From contig NZ_JH594605.1 in the NCBI RefSeq assembly GCF_000243235.1, positions 252,660 to 316,659 of the forward strand: a stretch of 64,000 nucleotides of DNA. The letters are read 5' to 3'. A program made the translations under genes and the position numbers. The notes under the pieces are model-generated. The model saw only the letters and a list, made by a program, of their open reading frames with translations. It searched no databases and had not been told where the DNA came from. The stretch comes from Gillisia limnaea DSM 15749 (GTDB taxonomy: Bacteria; Bacteroidota; Bacteroidia; Flavobacteriales; Flavobacteriaceae). Positions 26,442 through 34,409 of the stretch are shown here, in pieces; within the stretch, counting starts at the first letter, position 1; the number at the start of each line of letters is the position of its first letter.

Positions 26442-27839
26442 ATGCTATTAAGTCATAACGAAGAAAACAATTTCTCACTTACCCGGTTTGAATCAATGCT
26501 AAAAACAAATGATGTTTTGTTTTTTGATTCAGAAGAATTTGAGGATATCATTAACCATTATTTAGAAAATGGTAAAATTGCATTGGCAAAAAAAGCGGTG
26601 AAGTTAGGATTGGCACAACACCCAACCTCTACAAACCTTAAACTTTACAAGGTTGAAATCCTCGTTTTTGAAGATAAACTTGATCTGGCTGATGGTTTGT
26701 TGAATGAACTTTACGACCTGGAATCCTCCAACGAAGAGATTTATATTCAAAAAGCCAATATATTCTCTAAAAGGGACGATCACGAAAAGGCGATCGAAAT
26801 GCTGGAACTCGCATTGGAAATCTCCATGGATGAAGCCGATGTGTATTCATTACTTGGCATGGAATACCTTTTTATGGAGGATTTTGAAAATGCAAAATTC
26901 AGTTTCATGAAATGCCTGGAGGCGGATGAAGAAGATTATTCCTCCTTATATAATATCATGTATTGCTTTGATTTTTTAGAACAAAAAACAGAAGCGATTG
27001 ATTACCTGAATATGTTTTTGGACAAAAACCCATATTGTGAAGTCGCCTGGCATCAAATAGGAAAACAATATTTTGACTTAAAAGACCTGGAAAAAGCATT
27101 AACTGCTTTTGATTTTGCAATAATAAGCGATGAATATTTTATTGGAGCTTATCTTGAAAAAGGAAAAGTCCTTGAGAAATTAGGCCGTTTTCACGAAGCG
27201 ATAGAAAATTATAAAATCACACTGGATCTTGATGATCCAACCTCCTTTGCATTCCTTAGAATTGGGAAATGTTTTGAGAAATTAGGCGAGAATGAACTGG
27301 CTCTGGAACATTATTCAAAAACAGTTCACGAGGATCCGCTTTTGGATAAAGGCTGGATTGCTATCACCGATTTTTATTACAAAAAGAAAAATTTCCAGAA
27401 AGCTTTATACTACATCAATAAAGCGATTGCTATTGATGAAGAAAACGTACTTTACTGGAAGCGATATGCCAAGATAAACAGCAGATTAGGGTTTTTTGAA
27501 GAGGCCGAACGTGGCTACCAAAAAACAATCGATCTGGGAAATTATGAACTGGAAACCTGGATACGCCGCTGTGACATCCTTATCAATCTTGGGGAGTATG
27601 AATCTGCAATACAAAATTTAATACAAGCTGTTGAATTTTATCCTGAAACAGCCGAAATAGAATATAGGTTTGCCGGTTTATATTTCAATTTAAATGAAGG
27701 TGATAAAGGATATTTCCATTTAAATAACGGCCTTAAAATAGATGCCGAATATTACATCATTATTGAAGAACTTTTTCCGAAGATTTTCTGCAGAAAAAGT
27801 GTTAAAGAAATGATTAACTCTTACCTCAAGACCTCCTGA
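26442..27839 (+). CDS. Tetratricopeptide-repeat protein
   Basis: A 465-residue cytosolic protein made almost wholly of TPR units, with about ten 34-residue helix pairs recognisable by W/A/G/Y/P spacing (for example AIEMLELALEISMDEADVYSLLG, ALTAFDFAIISDEYFIGAYLEKGKV, ALYYINKAIAIDEENVLYWKRYA). No signal peptide or enzymatic domain. It is likely a protein-interaction scaffold. It starts at ATG 26442 after a 109-base gap from the aminotransferase gene, with no clear partner gene; the DUF368 pair follows after 37 bases. Confidence 0.88.
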   Translation: MLLSHNEENNFSLTRFESMLKTNDVLFFDSEEFEDIINHYLENGKIALAKKAVKLGLAQHPTSTNLKLYKVEILVFEDKLDLADGLLNELYDLESSNEEIYIQKANIFSKRDDHEKAIEMLELALEISMDEADVYSLLGMEYLFMEDFENAKFSFMKCLEADEEDYSSLYNIMYCFDFLEQKTEAIDYLNMFLDKNPYCEVAWHQIGKQYFDLKDLEKALTAFDFAIISDEYFIGAYLEKGKVLEKLGRFHEAIENYKITLDLDDPTSFAFLRIGKCFEKLGENELALEHYSKTVHEDPLLDKGWIAITDFYYKKKNFQKALYYINKAIAIDEENVLYWKRYAKINSRLGFFEEAERGYQKTIDLGNYELETWIRRCDILINLGEYESAIQNLIQAVEFYPETAEIEYRFAGLYFNLNEGDKGYFHLNNGLKIDAEYYIIIEELFPKIFCRKSVKEMINSYLKTS

Positions 27840-27876
27840 TAATTATTTATATTTACCCAAAATATTTATTCAGGTA

Positions 27877-28824
27877 ATGCAAAGAACTTTCAGGGAATAT
27901 TTCACGATCACTTTAAAAGGAATGGCCATGGGTGCAGCAGATGTTGTACCTGGTGTATCCGGGGGAACAATAGCTTTTATAACAGGGATTTATCAGGAAC
28001 TTATAGGTACTATAAGCGGGGTAGATCTTTCTTTGCTCAAAACCTGGAAAGCAAAGGGTTTTAAAGCGATGTGGGAGCAGCTAAACGGATCCTTTATCCT
28101 TGCCCTTTTTACCGGTATTTTAATTAGTGTTTTTACTTTGATGCGCCTTACCAATTTTCTTTTGGAAGAACATCCAGTTTTGATATGGTCATTTTTTTTC
28201 GGTCTTATTCTGGCAAGTGTCTGGTTTGTGGCCAAGCAAATTCCAAAATGGAATTTTAAAATGATTATCGCACTTTTGGTTGGAGCTGTTTTTGCATACT
28301 ATATAGTATCCCTTCCTCCTTCGGAATCAGCGACCAGCAATTGGTTTCTTTTTATAGCCGGGGCTATTGCTATTTGTGCCATGATTTTGCCTGGAATTTC
28401 TGGAGCTTTTATTTTAGTGCTTTTGGGTGCTTATAAAACAGTTACAGAAGCTGCACAGGATTTTGATCTAAAAACATTGGGAATAGTTGCACTGGGTGCT
28501 GTTTTTGGCCTGTTATCGTTTTCCCATATCCTAAAGTGGTTGTTTAAACATTACAGCAATATCACACTTGCAGTACTTACAGGTTTTATCGCCGGTTCGC
28601 TCAATAAGATATGGCCTTGGAAGAAAGTTCTGGAAACCGAACAATATGGAGAAAAAATCCTGATAATAAAAGAGGTTTCTGTTTTACCAGGGAATTTTGA
28701 AGGGAATTCTTACCTGTTTCCCGCGATTATATTAATGCTTTCTGGTTTTTTATTAATTCTTATATTAGAGCGCGTCGCAAATCAAAAACCTATTCAACAG
28801 AATGCAACAAACCCGGACTCTTAG
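27877..28824 (+). CDS. DUF368 membrane protein (first of tandem pair)
   Basis: A 315-residue polytopic membrane protein of the DUF368 family. The family shows two inverted repeats, each opening with a G/P-rich re-entrant motif: AMGAADVVPGVSGGTIAFITGIY near the N-terminus and ICAMILPGISGAFILVLLGAY in the middle, both present here. DUF368 proteins (PopT) have been implicated in recycling undecaprenyl phosphate across the membrane for envelope glycan synthesis; I infer the same class of lipid-carrier transport here. Its last 23 bases overlap the start of a paralogue, so both are translated from one message. Confidence 0.9.
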   Translation: MQRTFREYFTITLKGMAMGAADVVPGVSGGTIAFITGIYQELIGTISGVDLSLLKTWKAKGFKAMWEQLNGSFILALFTGILISVFTLMRLTNFLLEEHPVLIWSFFFGLILASVWFVAKQIPKWNFKMIIALLVGAVFAYYIVSLPPSESATSNWFLFIAGAIAICAMILPGISGAFILVLLGAYKTVTEAAQDFDLKTLGIVALGAVFGLLSFSHILKWLFKHYSNITLAVLTGFIAGSLNKIWPWKKVLETEQYGEKILIIKEVSVLPGNFEGNSYLFPAIILMLSGFLLILILERVANQKPIQQNATNPDS

Positions 28825-29818
28825 TGATAAGGTATTTTTAGTACTTAAAGGCTTAGCCATGGGTGCTGCAAATAAAGTTCCCGGAGTATCCGGTGGGGTC
28901 GTTGCTTTTGTAGCAGGGTTTTACGAAGAATTTATCCACTCCCTTCAAAAAATAAATTTCAAAGCTTTTAAACTTCTCATCAATGGAAGGTTTAAAAGTC
29001 TATACGTTTATACCAACGGTAAATTTCTAGGATTGCTTATCCTTGGAATGGTTATAAGTTACTTTAGCGTTTCAAAATTACTGGATTATCTAATCCTCCA
29101 TTACGAATTGTATGTTTGGGCATCTTTCTTTGGAATGATCATAGGTTCAATTTATTATATCTTCCGGGAATTTGACGATTGGTCTAGAAAACTAATGCTT
29201 TATGTTTTTATAGGAATAATTGCCGGAATAGGCATTAGTTTCCTGGAACCTGCCAAAGAAAATGATAACTTATGGTTTGTATTTTTTTGCGGGATTGTGG
29301 GTGTTTCCGGTATGACCCTACCTGGTCTTTCTGGCTCTTTTATCCTCATTTTATTTGGGAATTATGTGCTTTTGCTTGTAGATTCAGTAAATGCTCTTTT
29401 TGATACTATCGCTCAGCTGATCACACTAGATTTTTCTTTTATAGACAACGATAGCCAAATGCGATTGCTGCAGGTTTTAATGGTGTTTTCGTTAGGTTCC
29501 CTGGTTGGTTTGGTGTCGCTCTCCCATTTACTGGGATATGTTCTCAAGAGGTTTAAAAAAGAGACCTACGCAGTAATTATTGGTTTTATCGCTGGTTCGC
29601 TTGGAGTGGTATGGCCCTGGAAAGAAAAAATTTATAAAATCAATGCCGAAGGAGAAATCCTCCTCGATATAAAAGGAAATCAAATCCTCGATAATTACGA
29701 CCGCTACTTACCCGATTTAACTGCTTCTGAAAGCTGGATTGCTATGGTTTTTATCCTAGTGGGAATATTTATAGTATTAGGACTCGTATGGTATGAAAAA
29801 AGAGAGAAATTAATTTGA
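28802..29818 (+). CDS. DUF368 membrane protein (second of tandem pair)
   Basis: A 338-residue paralogue of the upstream protein with the same two motifs: AMGAANKVPGVSGGVVAFVAGFY and GVSGMTLPGLSGSFILILFGNY. It differs by a longer loop around residue 270 (KINAEGEILLDIKGNQ). About eight hydrophobic segments are visible. It starts at ATG 28802 inside the previous gene. The two could form a heteromer or have divided substrates; sequence alone does not decide. Confidence 0.9.
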   Translation: MQQTRTLSDKVFLVLKGLAMGAANKVPGVSGGVVAFVAGFYEEFIHSLQKINFKAFKLLINGRFKSLYVYTNGKFLGLLILGMVISYFSVSKLLDYLILHYELYVWASFFGMIIGSIYYIFREFDDWSRKLMLYVFIGIIAGIGISFLEPAKENDNLWFVFFCGIVGVSGMTLPGLSGSFILILFGNYVLLLVDSVNALFDTIAQLITLDFSFIDNDSQMRLLQVLMVFSLGSLVGLVSLSHLLGYVLKRFKKETYAVIIGFIAGSLGVVWPWKEKIYKINAEGEILLDIKGNQILDNYDRYLPDLTASESWIAMVFILVGIFIVLGLVWYEKREKLI

Positions 29819-29902
29819 AACATCCATTGGTGAATTTTTTTCACACAGGGGAATGGATTATATGGATGTTAAATGTTGCCGCAAAAACAATAAAATAAAC
29901 AG

Positions 29903-30634
29903 ATGAAAACCTTTGGCCTTATAGGCAAAAATATAGCCTATTCATTTTCCCGAAATTACTTCAGCAATAAATTCGAATTGGAAAATATTTCTGCAGTTTA
30001 TAAAAATTTTGATCTTGATCAAATCGCAGAATTCCCTAAAGTAATTTCTGAAAATCCTGAGGTTAAAGGATTAAATGTCACTATTCCTTATAAAGAGACG
30101 ATAATCCCTTTTCTGGATCACCTGGATCCTATTGCAAAGGAAATTGGAGCTGTTAACACCATTAAAATCGAAAAATCGCAGAAATTAACAGGTTATAATA
30201 CAGATTATTTTGGATTTCTGGAATCCCTAAAGCCCCACTTAGAGCCACAGCATACCCACGCGCTCATTTTAGGAAAAGGAGGAGCTTCAAAAGCTATTGC
30301 GTACGGTTTAAAAGAATTAAAAATCAAATTTAAATTTGTTTCCCGATCTCCTTTAGCCGAAGATCTTAGCTATACCGAACTGAACAAAGGTCATTTCGAT
30401 CAATATAAATTAATAATTAACTGCACACCTCTGGGAACGCATCCTCAAACCGAAGAATTCCCCCCTATTCCAACATCGCATTTCACTTTAGATCATCTTT
30501 TATTTGATCTTATCTACAATCCCCCTATTACACAATTGATGAACTTGGCAATTCAGAATAACGCCAAAGTACTTAATGGACAGAAAATGCTGGAACTTCA
30601 GGCAGAAAAGGCTTGGGAAATCTGGAATAAATAA
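29903..30634 (+). CDS. aroE: Shikimate dehydrogenase
   Basis: A 243-residue NADPH-dependent enzyme reducing 3-dehydroshikimate in aromatic amino acid synthesis. The substrate-binding N-domain has FGLIGKNIAYSFSRNYF (a variant of the usual HSLSP loop), GLNVTIPYKE with the catalytic Lys, and GAVNTI; GYNTDYFGF carries the catalytic Asp. The cofactor domain has ILGKGGASKAIAY and FVSRSP. The C-terminal NGQKMLELQAEKAWEIW is typical. It is slightly shorter than the roughly 270 residues of E. coli AroE but complete. It stands alone between the DUF368 pair and the DUF349 gene. Confidence 0.93.
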   Translation: MKTFGLIGKNIAYSFSRNYFSNKFELENISAVYKNFDLDQIAEFPKVISENPEVKGLNVTIPYKETIIPFLDHLDPIAKEIGAVNTIKIEKSQKLTGYNTDYFGFLESLKPHLEPQHTHALILGKGGASKAIAYGLKELKIKFKFVSRSPLAEDLSYTELNKGHFDQYKLIINCTPLGTHPQTEEFPPIPTSHFTLDHLLFDLIYNPPITQLMNLAIQNNAKVLNGQKMLELQAEKAWEIWNK

Positions 30635-30749
30635 GCAGCCTCCATTATTACCTATACAAATTATAAATTGAAGCAAAATCTTGGCAGGTTTTGGTGGAGT
30701 TAGTATCTTTCAGAATTAATAATTTGAACGAACCTTAACATTGAAAGAT

Positions 30750-33029
30750 ATGTCTCAGCAAGAAAATGACCACACGAAGAAAGAACTTCCAAACGAGGAT
30801 TTGAAAAAATCTGAAACTGTTTCCGGTGAAAACAGTAAAACAACGGAAGATTCCAATGACAGCAGGAAAGATAAATCCCCGGAGGAGGTATTTCCAGGAG
30901 CCGCTGAAGATTCTAATATAATCCAATCTAAAGCAGAAGATGCTTCAGAAGAGCCTTCAGCAGAAAAAACTGAAGAACCTAAAGAGAACGAAGATAGCTC
31001 AGAAAAAACTCTGGCAGCTGAAAGCGATGCTTCAGAAACAAAGAAAAAAGAGGAATCTACCAAATCTGAAGAAAATGAAGAAACTTTGGAAAAAGCGATG
31101 GTAGACGAAAGTAAAGCTTCAGAAAAATCATCGGAAACAAAAGAGATCGAAAAAAATTTCGCCGAAGCTCAGAAATCAGACGAAACAAAGGATGCTACAG
31201 TGGAAGATGAGGAAGATCGAGAGCCTTTGGAGAAAAAAAATGTAGAGTCTGAATTTGAAGATTCTGTAGCCGAAGATAGCGAAGATGAAAGCACCTCTGA
31301 ACGTCACGGGATAGAAAAAAAGGATTATCATTCTATGTCCAAGGAAGACCTTGTAGCCGAAATGCAATTGTTGGTTAAAAAAGAAAAGATCCAGGCAATA
31401 AAAGAGCATATAGAGGAAATAAAGGTAGAATTCAATGCGAAATTTGATGAGGAACTTGAAGAAAAGAAGGAAGAATTTCTTGCCGATGGTGGAAATATAA
31501 TAGACTTTCACTACTCCACTCCTATCAAAAAGGAATTCAACTCGGTTTATTTCGATTATAAAGAAAAACGAAATAATTACTACCAACAGTTAAAACAGGA
31601 TCTCAATAAAAACCTGAATATAAGGCTGCAAATAATAGAAGAACTTAAAGGCCTTATAGATGTTGAAGAAAACATCAATACTACCTACAAGCATTTTAAA
31701 GAATTACAAGACAGATGGCGCACGGCAGGATCAATTCCACGGGATAAATACAATACCGTTTGGAATACCTATCACCACCACGTAGAGAATTTTTACGACT
31801 TTTTGCATTTGAACCGCGATTTCCGTGATATGGATTTCAAACACAATCTGGAACAAAAACTAAAAATAATAGACCGCGCAGAGGAACTTACACAGGAACA
31901 GGACACGAGCAGAGCATTTAGAGAACTTCAAATGCTTCATAAGATGTGGAAGGAAGAACTTGGCCCTGTTGGAAAAGAATTTAGGGACGATATATGGGAA
32001 CGTTTTAGCGATGCCACTAAAAAGATCCACGACTTGCGTCAGGCCTACTATGATGACCTGGAAAAAGAATTTGAGAAGAACCTGGAAGTAAAACAAGAGA
32101 TTATTTCGAAGATCCGGGAACTGGCAGAAGCAAAATTTACCACCCACAATCAGTGGCAACAAAAAATTAAGGAACTCGAAGCCTTACGGGATATGTTCTT
32201 TAAAGCCGGGAAAGTACCAAGAGACAAGAACGAAGCGACCTGGAGTGAGTTCAAACAAAATGTTCGTCAGTTTAACCGCAATAAAAATGCGTATTACAAA
32301 GGACTGAAAAAAGAACAATATGACAACCTGGAAAAAAAGAGGGAACTCATTCAAATTGCAGAAGATAATAAGGATAGTGAAGACTTTAAAGCAACCACTG
32401 CTTTAATGAAAAAAATCCAGGACGATTGGAAAAAGGTTGGGCATGTTCCAAGAAAAGATAGCGATAAGGTATGGAAACAATTTAAGGCCGCTTGTAATCA
32501 TTATTTTGACCGCCTCCACAAATCCAATAATGCTGAAAATGCTGAAGAAACAAAGGCATTTGACCAAAAAAAGGAAATTCTGGACGGGTTAAAATCCTTT
32601 GATTTCACAGGTGAGAAGAAAAAAGATCTTCCAAAGATAAAAGCTGCGATAGAAGAATGGAAAAATATAGGAAAAGTACCTTATAACAAACGTTTTATAG
32701 AAGGGAAATTCAACAAGTTACTCGACCAATTATTTTCTAAACTGGATGTAGACCGCACCAAAGCAGAAATGATGAAGTATGAGAATAAAATCCAGGCTTT
32801 AAATAATGCCGATGATGATAAAAAATTAAGAAATGAGCATTATTTCCTTAGCAAAAAAGTGGAGGAAACCATTGCAGATATTCGCCAGCTAGAAAATAAT
32901 TTACAATTCTTCTCCAATGCAGCAGATGACAACCCACTTGTTATGGAAGTTCATAAAAACATTGCAGATCAAAAAGAACAATTAAAGGTTTGGAAGGAAA
33001 AACTCGAAAAAATTAAATCTATTTACTAA
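30750..33029 (+). CDS. DUF349 repeat protein with long acidic N-terminal region
   Basis: About 759 residues from ATG 30750 (a TTG at 30741 would add three residues). The first ~195 residues are very rich in E, K, S and D and surely disordered; from about 200 the protein is helical coiled-coil made of DUF349 repeats, seen as recurring W-x(2-3)-(A/V)G-x-(I/V)P(R/Y) units (WRTAGSIPRDK, FKAGKVPRDK, WKKVGHVPRKD, WKNIGKVPYNK). DUF349 proteins have no settled biochemical role. No signal peptide or membrane segment, so cytosolic. The methyltransferase pseudogene follows after 35 bases. Confidence 0.87.
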   Translation: MSQQENDHTKKELPNEDLKKSETVSGENSKTTEDSNDSRKDKSPEEVFPGAAEDSNIIQSKAEDASEEPSAEKTEEPKENEDSSEKTLAAESDASETKKKEESTKSEENEETLEKAMVDESKASEKSSETKEIEKNFAEAQKSDETKDATVEDEEDREPLEKKNVESEFEDSVAEDSEDESTSERHGIEKKDYHSMSKEDLVAEMQLLVKKEKIQAIKEHIEEIKVEFNAKFDEELEEKKEEFLADGGNIIDFHYSTPIKKEFNSVYFDYKEKRNNYYQQLKQDLNKNLNIRLQIIEELKGLIDVEENINTTYKHFKELQDRWRTAGSIPRDKYNTVWNTYHHHVENFYDFLHLNRDFRDMDFKHNLEQKLKIIDRAEELTQEQDTSRAFRELQMLHKMWKEELGPVGKEFRDDIWERFSDATKKIHDLRQAYYDDLEKEFEKNLEVKQEIISKIRELAEAKFTTHNQWQQKIKELEALRDMFFKAGKVPRDKNEATWSEFKQNVRQFNRNKNAYYKGLKKEQYDNLEKKRELIQIAEDNKDSEDFKATTALMKKIQDDWKKVGHVPRKDSDKVWKQFKAACNHYFDRLHKSNNAENAEETKAFDQKKEILDGLKSFDFTGEKKKDLPKIKAAIEEWKNIGKVPYNKRFIEGKFNKLLDQLFSKLDVDRTKAEMMKYENKIQALNNADDDKKLRNEHYFLSKKVEETIADIRQLENNLQFFSNAADDNPLVMEVHKNIADQKEQLKVWKEKLEKIKSIY

Positions 33030-33496
33030 AATAATTTTAGGGAAGATTTTTTCAATTTCACACAATGAAATGTACGCTTTGTAAAGGTAAGGCTACGGAA
33101 TTTTTAAGATAATACATTAGAAATATATCCGTTGCCAAAACTGCAAAGCTGTACTCCTTCATCCCAGCGATTATATCACTGCCGACTCTGAAAAAGAGCG
33201 ATATCTGGAACATAATAATGACGTTAGCGACCACCGCTATCAAAATTTTGTAAGTCAGTCCAATCACTTCCCGGGTAGTTCAAGATTTTTCTATCACATC
33301 CCGTGGATTGGATTATGGATGTGGGACAGGACCCGTTGCAACCGCTGAGTTGGTAAAACATTCTTATAAAGTCAATTTGTATGATCCGTATTTTGAGAAT
33401 CATCCTGAAGTTTTTGAAGAAACCTATGATTTTATAATTTGTTGTGAAGTCATGGAACATTTCCACAATCCTTTCGAAGAATTTAATCGACTCTTT

Positions 33497-33506
33497 AAAC
33501 TTTTAA
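33497..33506 (+). repeat. Left copy of 10-bp flanking direct repeat (probable target-site duplication)
   Basis: AAACTTTTAA at 33497-33506 is repeated exactly at 34182-34191. Joining the flanks with one copy recreates an unbroken methyltransferase frame (FKLLNPGG). Confidence 0.7.
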
Positions 33507-33543
33507 TGCTTATCCGTTTAGAAACCTAAAACAGTTTTTGTCC

Positions 33544-33590
33544 CCCTGAGACCCGTGATAAAAAAATTACCTAGCGTAGGTTTTTGACGT
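33544..33590 (+). repeat. Diverged direct repeat inside the element (copy 1)
   Basis: This stretch resembles 33964-34011 in the same orientation: shared blocks include GAGACC, AAAAATTACCTA and GACGT with scattered changes. The copies lie 420 bases apart on either side of the GIY-YIG relic. Confidence 0.55.
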
Positions 33591-33777
33591 AAATTTACTG
33601 GTAAGTATAACAAACCACGGGTTAACCGATATAAGTATAGTGTTCTCATACCTGCTCCTGAGTATGGTTTTGGAAAATATTGTTAGCGATGCTGGTGCTC
33701 AATTTAATTGATGCCGAATGGTAGTCTGTTGAAGTGCACTTATCGATTTACGCCTGTCACACTGGGCCTGTCGAAGT

Positions 33778-33903
33778 GCTTATACCTATAAAAGGGGACC
33801 AGTTGTTATAAAATTGTTTGAATATTTCATAGATGCTTCTCAGGCAATCAAGTTTGAAAAAAAATTGAAAGGATGGAACAGAAGAAAAAAAATAGCCTTT
33901 TAA
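33778..33903 (+). pseudogene. C-terminal relic of a GIY-YIG nuclease gene
   Basis: Forty-one codons before a TAA read as the typical C-terminal end of the small GIY-YIG (UPF0213-like) proteins: AYTYKRGPVVIKLFEYF, then ASQAIKFEKKLKGWNRRKK. A one-base frame change at about 33900 continues in LIEENLEYSKVFDRLRLT, an ending often seen where such genes run into GACAGGCTCAG repeats. The catalytic GIY and YIG motifs are absent, so the fragment cannot be active. It lies wholly inside the mobile element. Confidence 0.65.
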
Positions 33904-33963
33904 TTGAAGAAAATTTAGAGTACTCAAAAGTCTTCGACAGGCTCAGACTGACTTGCGTTGGCA

Positions 33964-34011
33964 TCCCGAGACCAGAGATAATAAAAATTACCTAACGAAG
34001 GAAAACGACGT
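33964..34011 (+). repeat. Diverged direct repeat inside the element (copy 2)
   Basis: Partner of 33544-33590 in the same orientation; the shared blocks are GAGACC, AAAAATTACCTA and GACGT. Confidence 0.55.
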
Positions 34012-34181
34012 TTTAAGTCTGATAAATTAAATTTTAATTCATCTTAATTTACTAAATAACAGTTTGTTGCAAAACACGTCAATGGTAGCGCAGTCGAAGG
34101 GTCAAACAAAACGTCTCGACTGCACTCGACGTGACACTTTTAGTTCAATTTTGTCTTTTGGGTCTCTTAACGGATATACAA

Positions 34182-34191
34182 AAACTTTTAA
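34182..34191 (+). repeat. Right copy of 10-bp flanking direct repeat
   Basis: AAACTTTTAA, identical to 33497-33506, directly after the right inverted terminal repeat and tail. Confidence 0.7.
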
Positions 34192-34409
34192 ATCCTGGCG
34201 GAACACTTTACTGCAAAACCTTGATTTTTAATGAATCTTTAGATTTTGACAGGTGGTATTACAAGAACGATCCCACGCGTGTGTTTTTTTATTCGGAAGA
34301 AAGTTTAGAATAGATTAGGGGAAATTTTGGATTTGAAAAATTAGAGATTGCTCCGAAGCTTATCGTTTTTGAAAAATAGTATTTTTCGGGCTTCAACCTG
34401 ATTTTTGAA

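Larger units (their letters stand above)
33507..34181. mobile_element. Decayed insertion element with imperfect terminal inverted repeats
   Basis: This 675-bp segment interrupts the methyltransferase pseudogene. Its ends carry inverted repeats: 33511-33531 and the complement of 34156-34176 agree at 18 of 21 positions by hand alignment, both beginning TATCCGTT. It is flanked by a 10-bp direct repeat. It encodes no intact transposase; inside are the 3' end of a GIY-YIG nuclease frame (33778-33903), a diverged pair of ~47-base direct repeats, and fragments of the common flavobacterial GACAGGCTCAG-type palindromes. It may be a non-autonomous (MITE-like) element or an internally deleted insertion sequence. 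The family is not identified. Confidence 0.65.
33065..34379 (+). pseudogene. Disrupted class I SAM methyltransferase with N-terminal zinc-ribbon-like Cys pairs
   Basis: Pieces of one methyltransferase can be read in order. ATG 33065 begins MKCTLCKGK, then a stop near 33110. A downstream piece reads CQNCKAVLLHPSDYI, giving the second Cys pair. A frame change near 33265 leads to SAM motif I GLDYGCGTGP at about 33304-33333, then YDPYFENHPE and IICCEVMEHFHNP. The frame is cut after FKLL by the 675-bp element at 33507-34181. The C-terminal part resumes with LLNPGGTLYCKT and YYKNDPTRVFFYS, has a stop at about 34312, and then a tail ending at 34379. At least four independent lesions make it non-functional. 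Confidence 0.85.

Noticed and set aside
33308-33529. Possible small methyltransferase gene starting MDYGCGTGP
   Set aside because: It is only the middle of the broken methyltransferase; its own start lacks the upstream part of the fold.
34131-34313. Possible small independent gene containing LLNPGGTLYCKT
   Set aside because: It is the C-terminal piece of the same pseudogene, and its first codons are mobile-element DNA.
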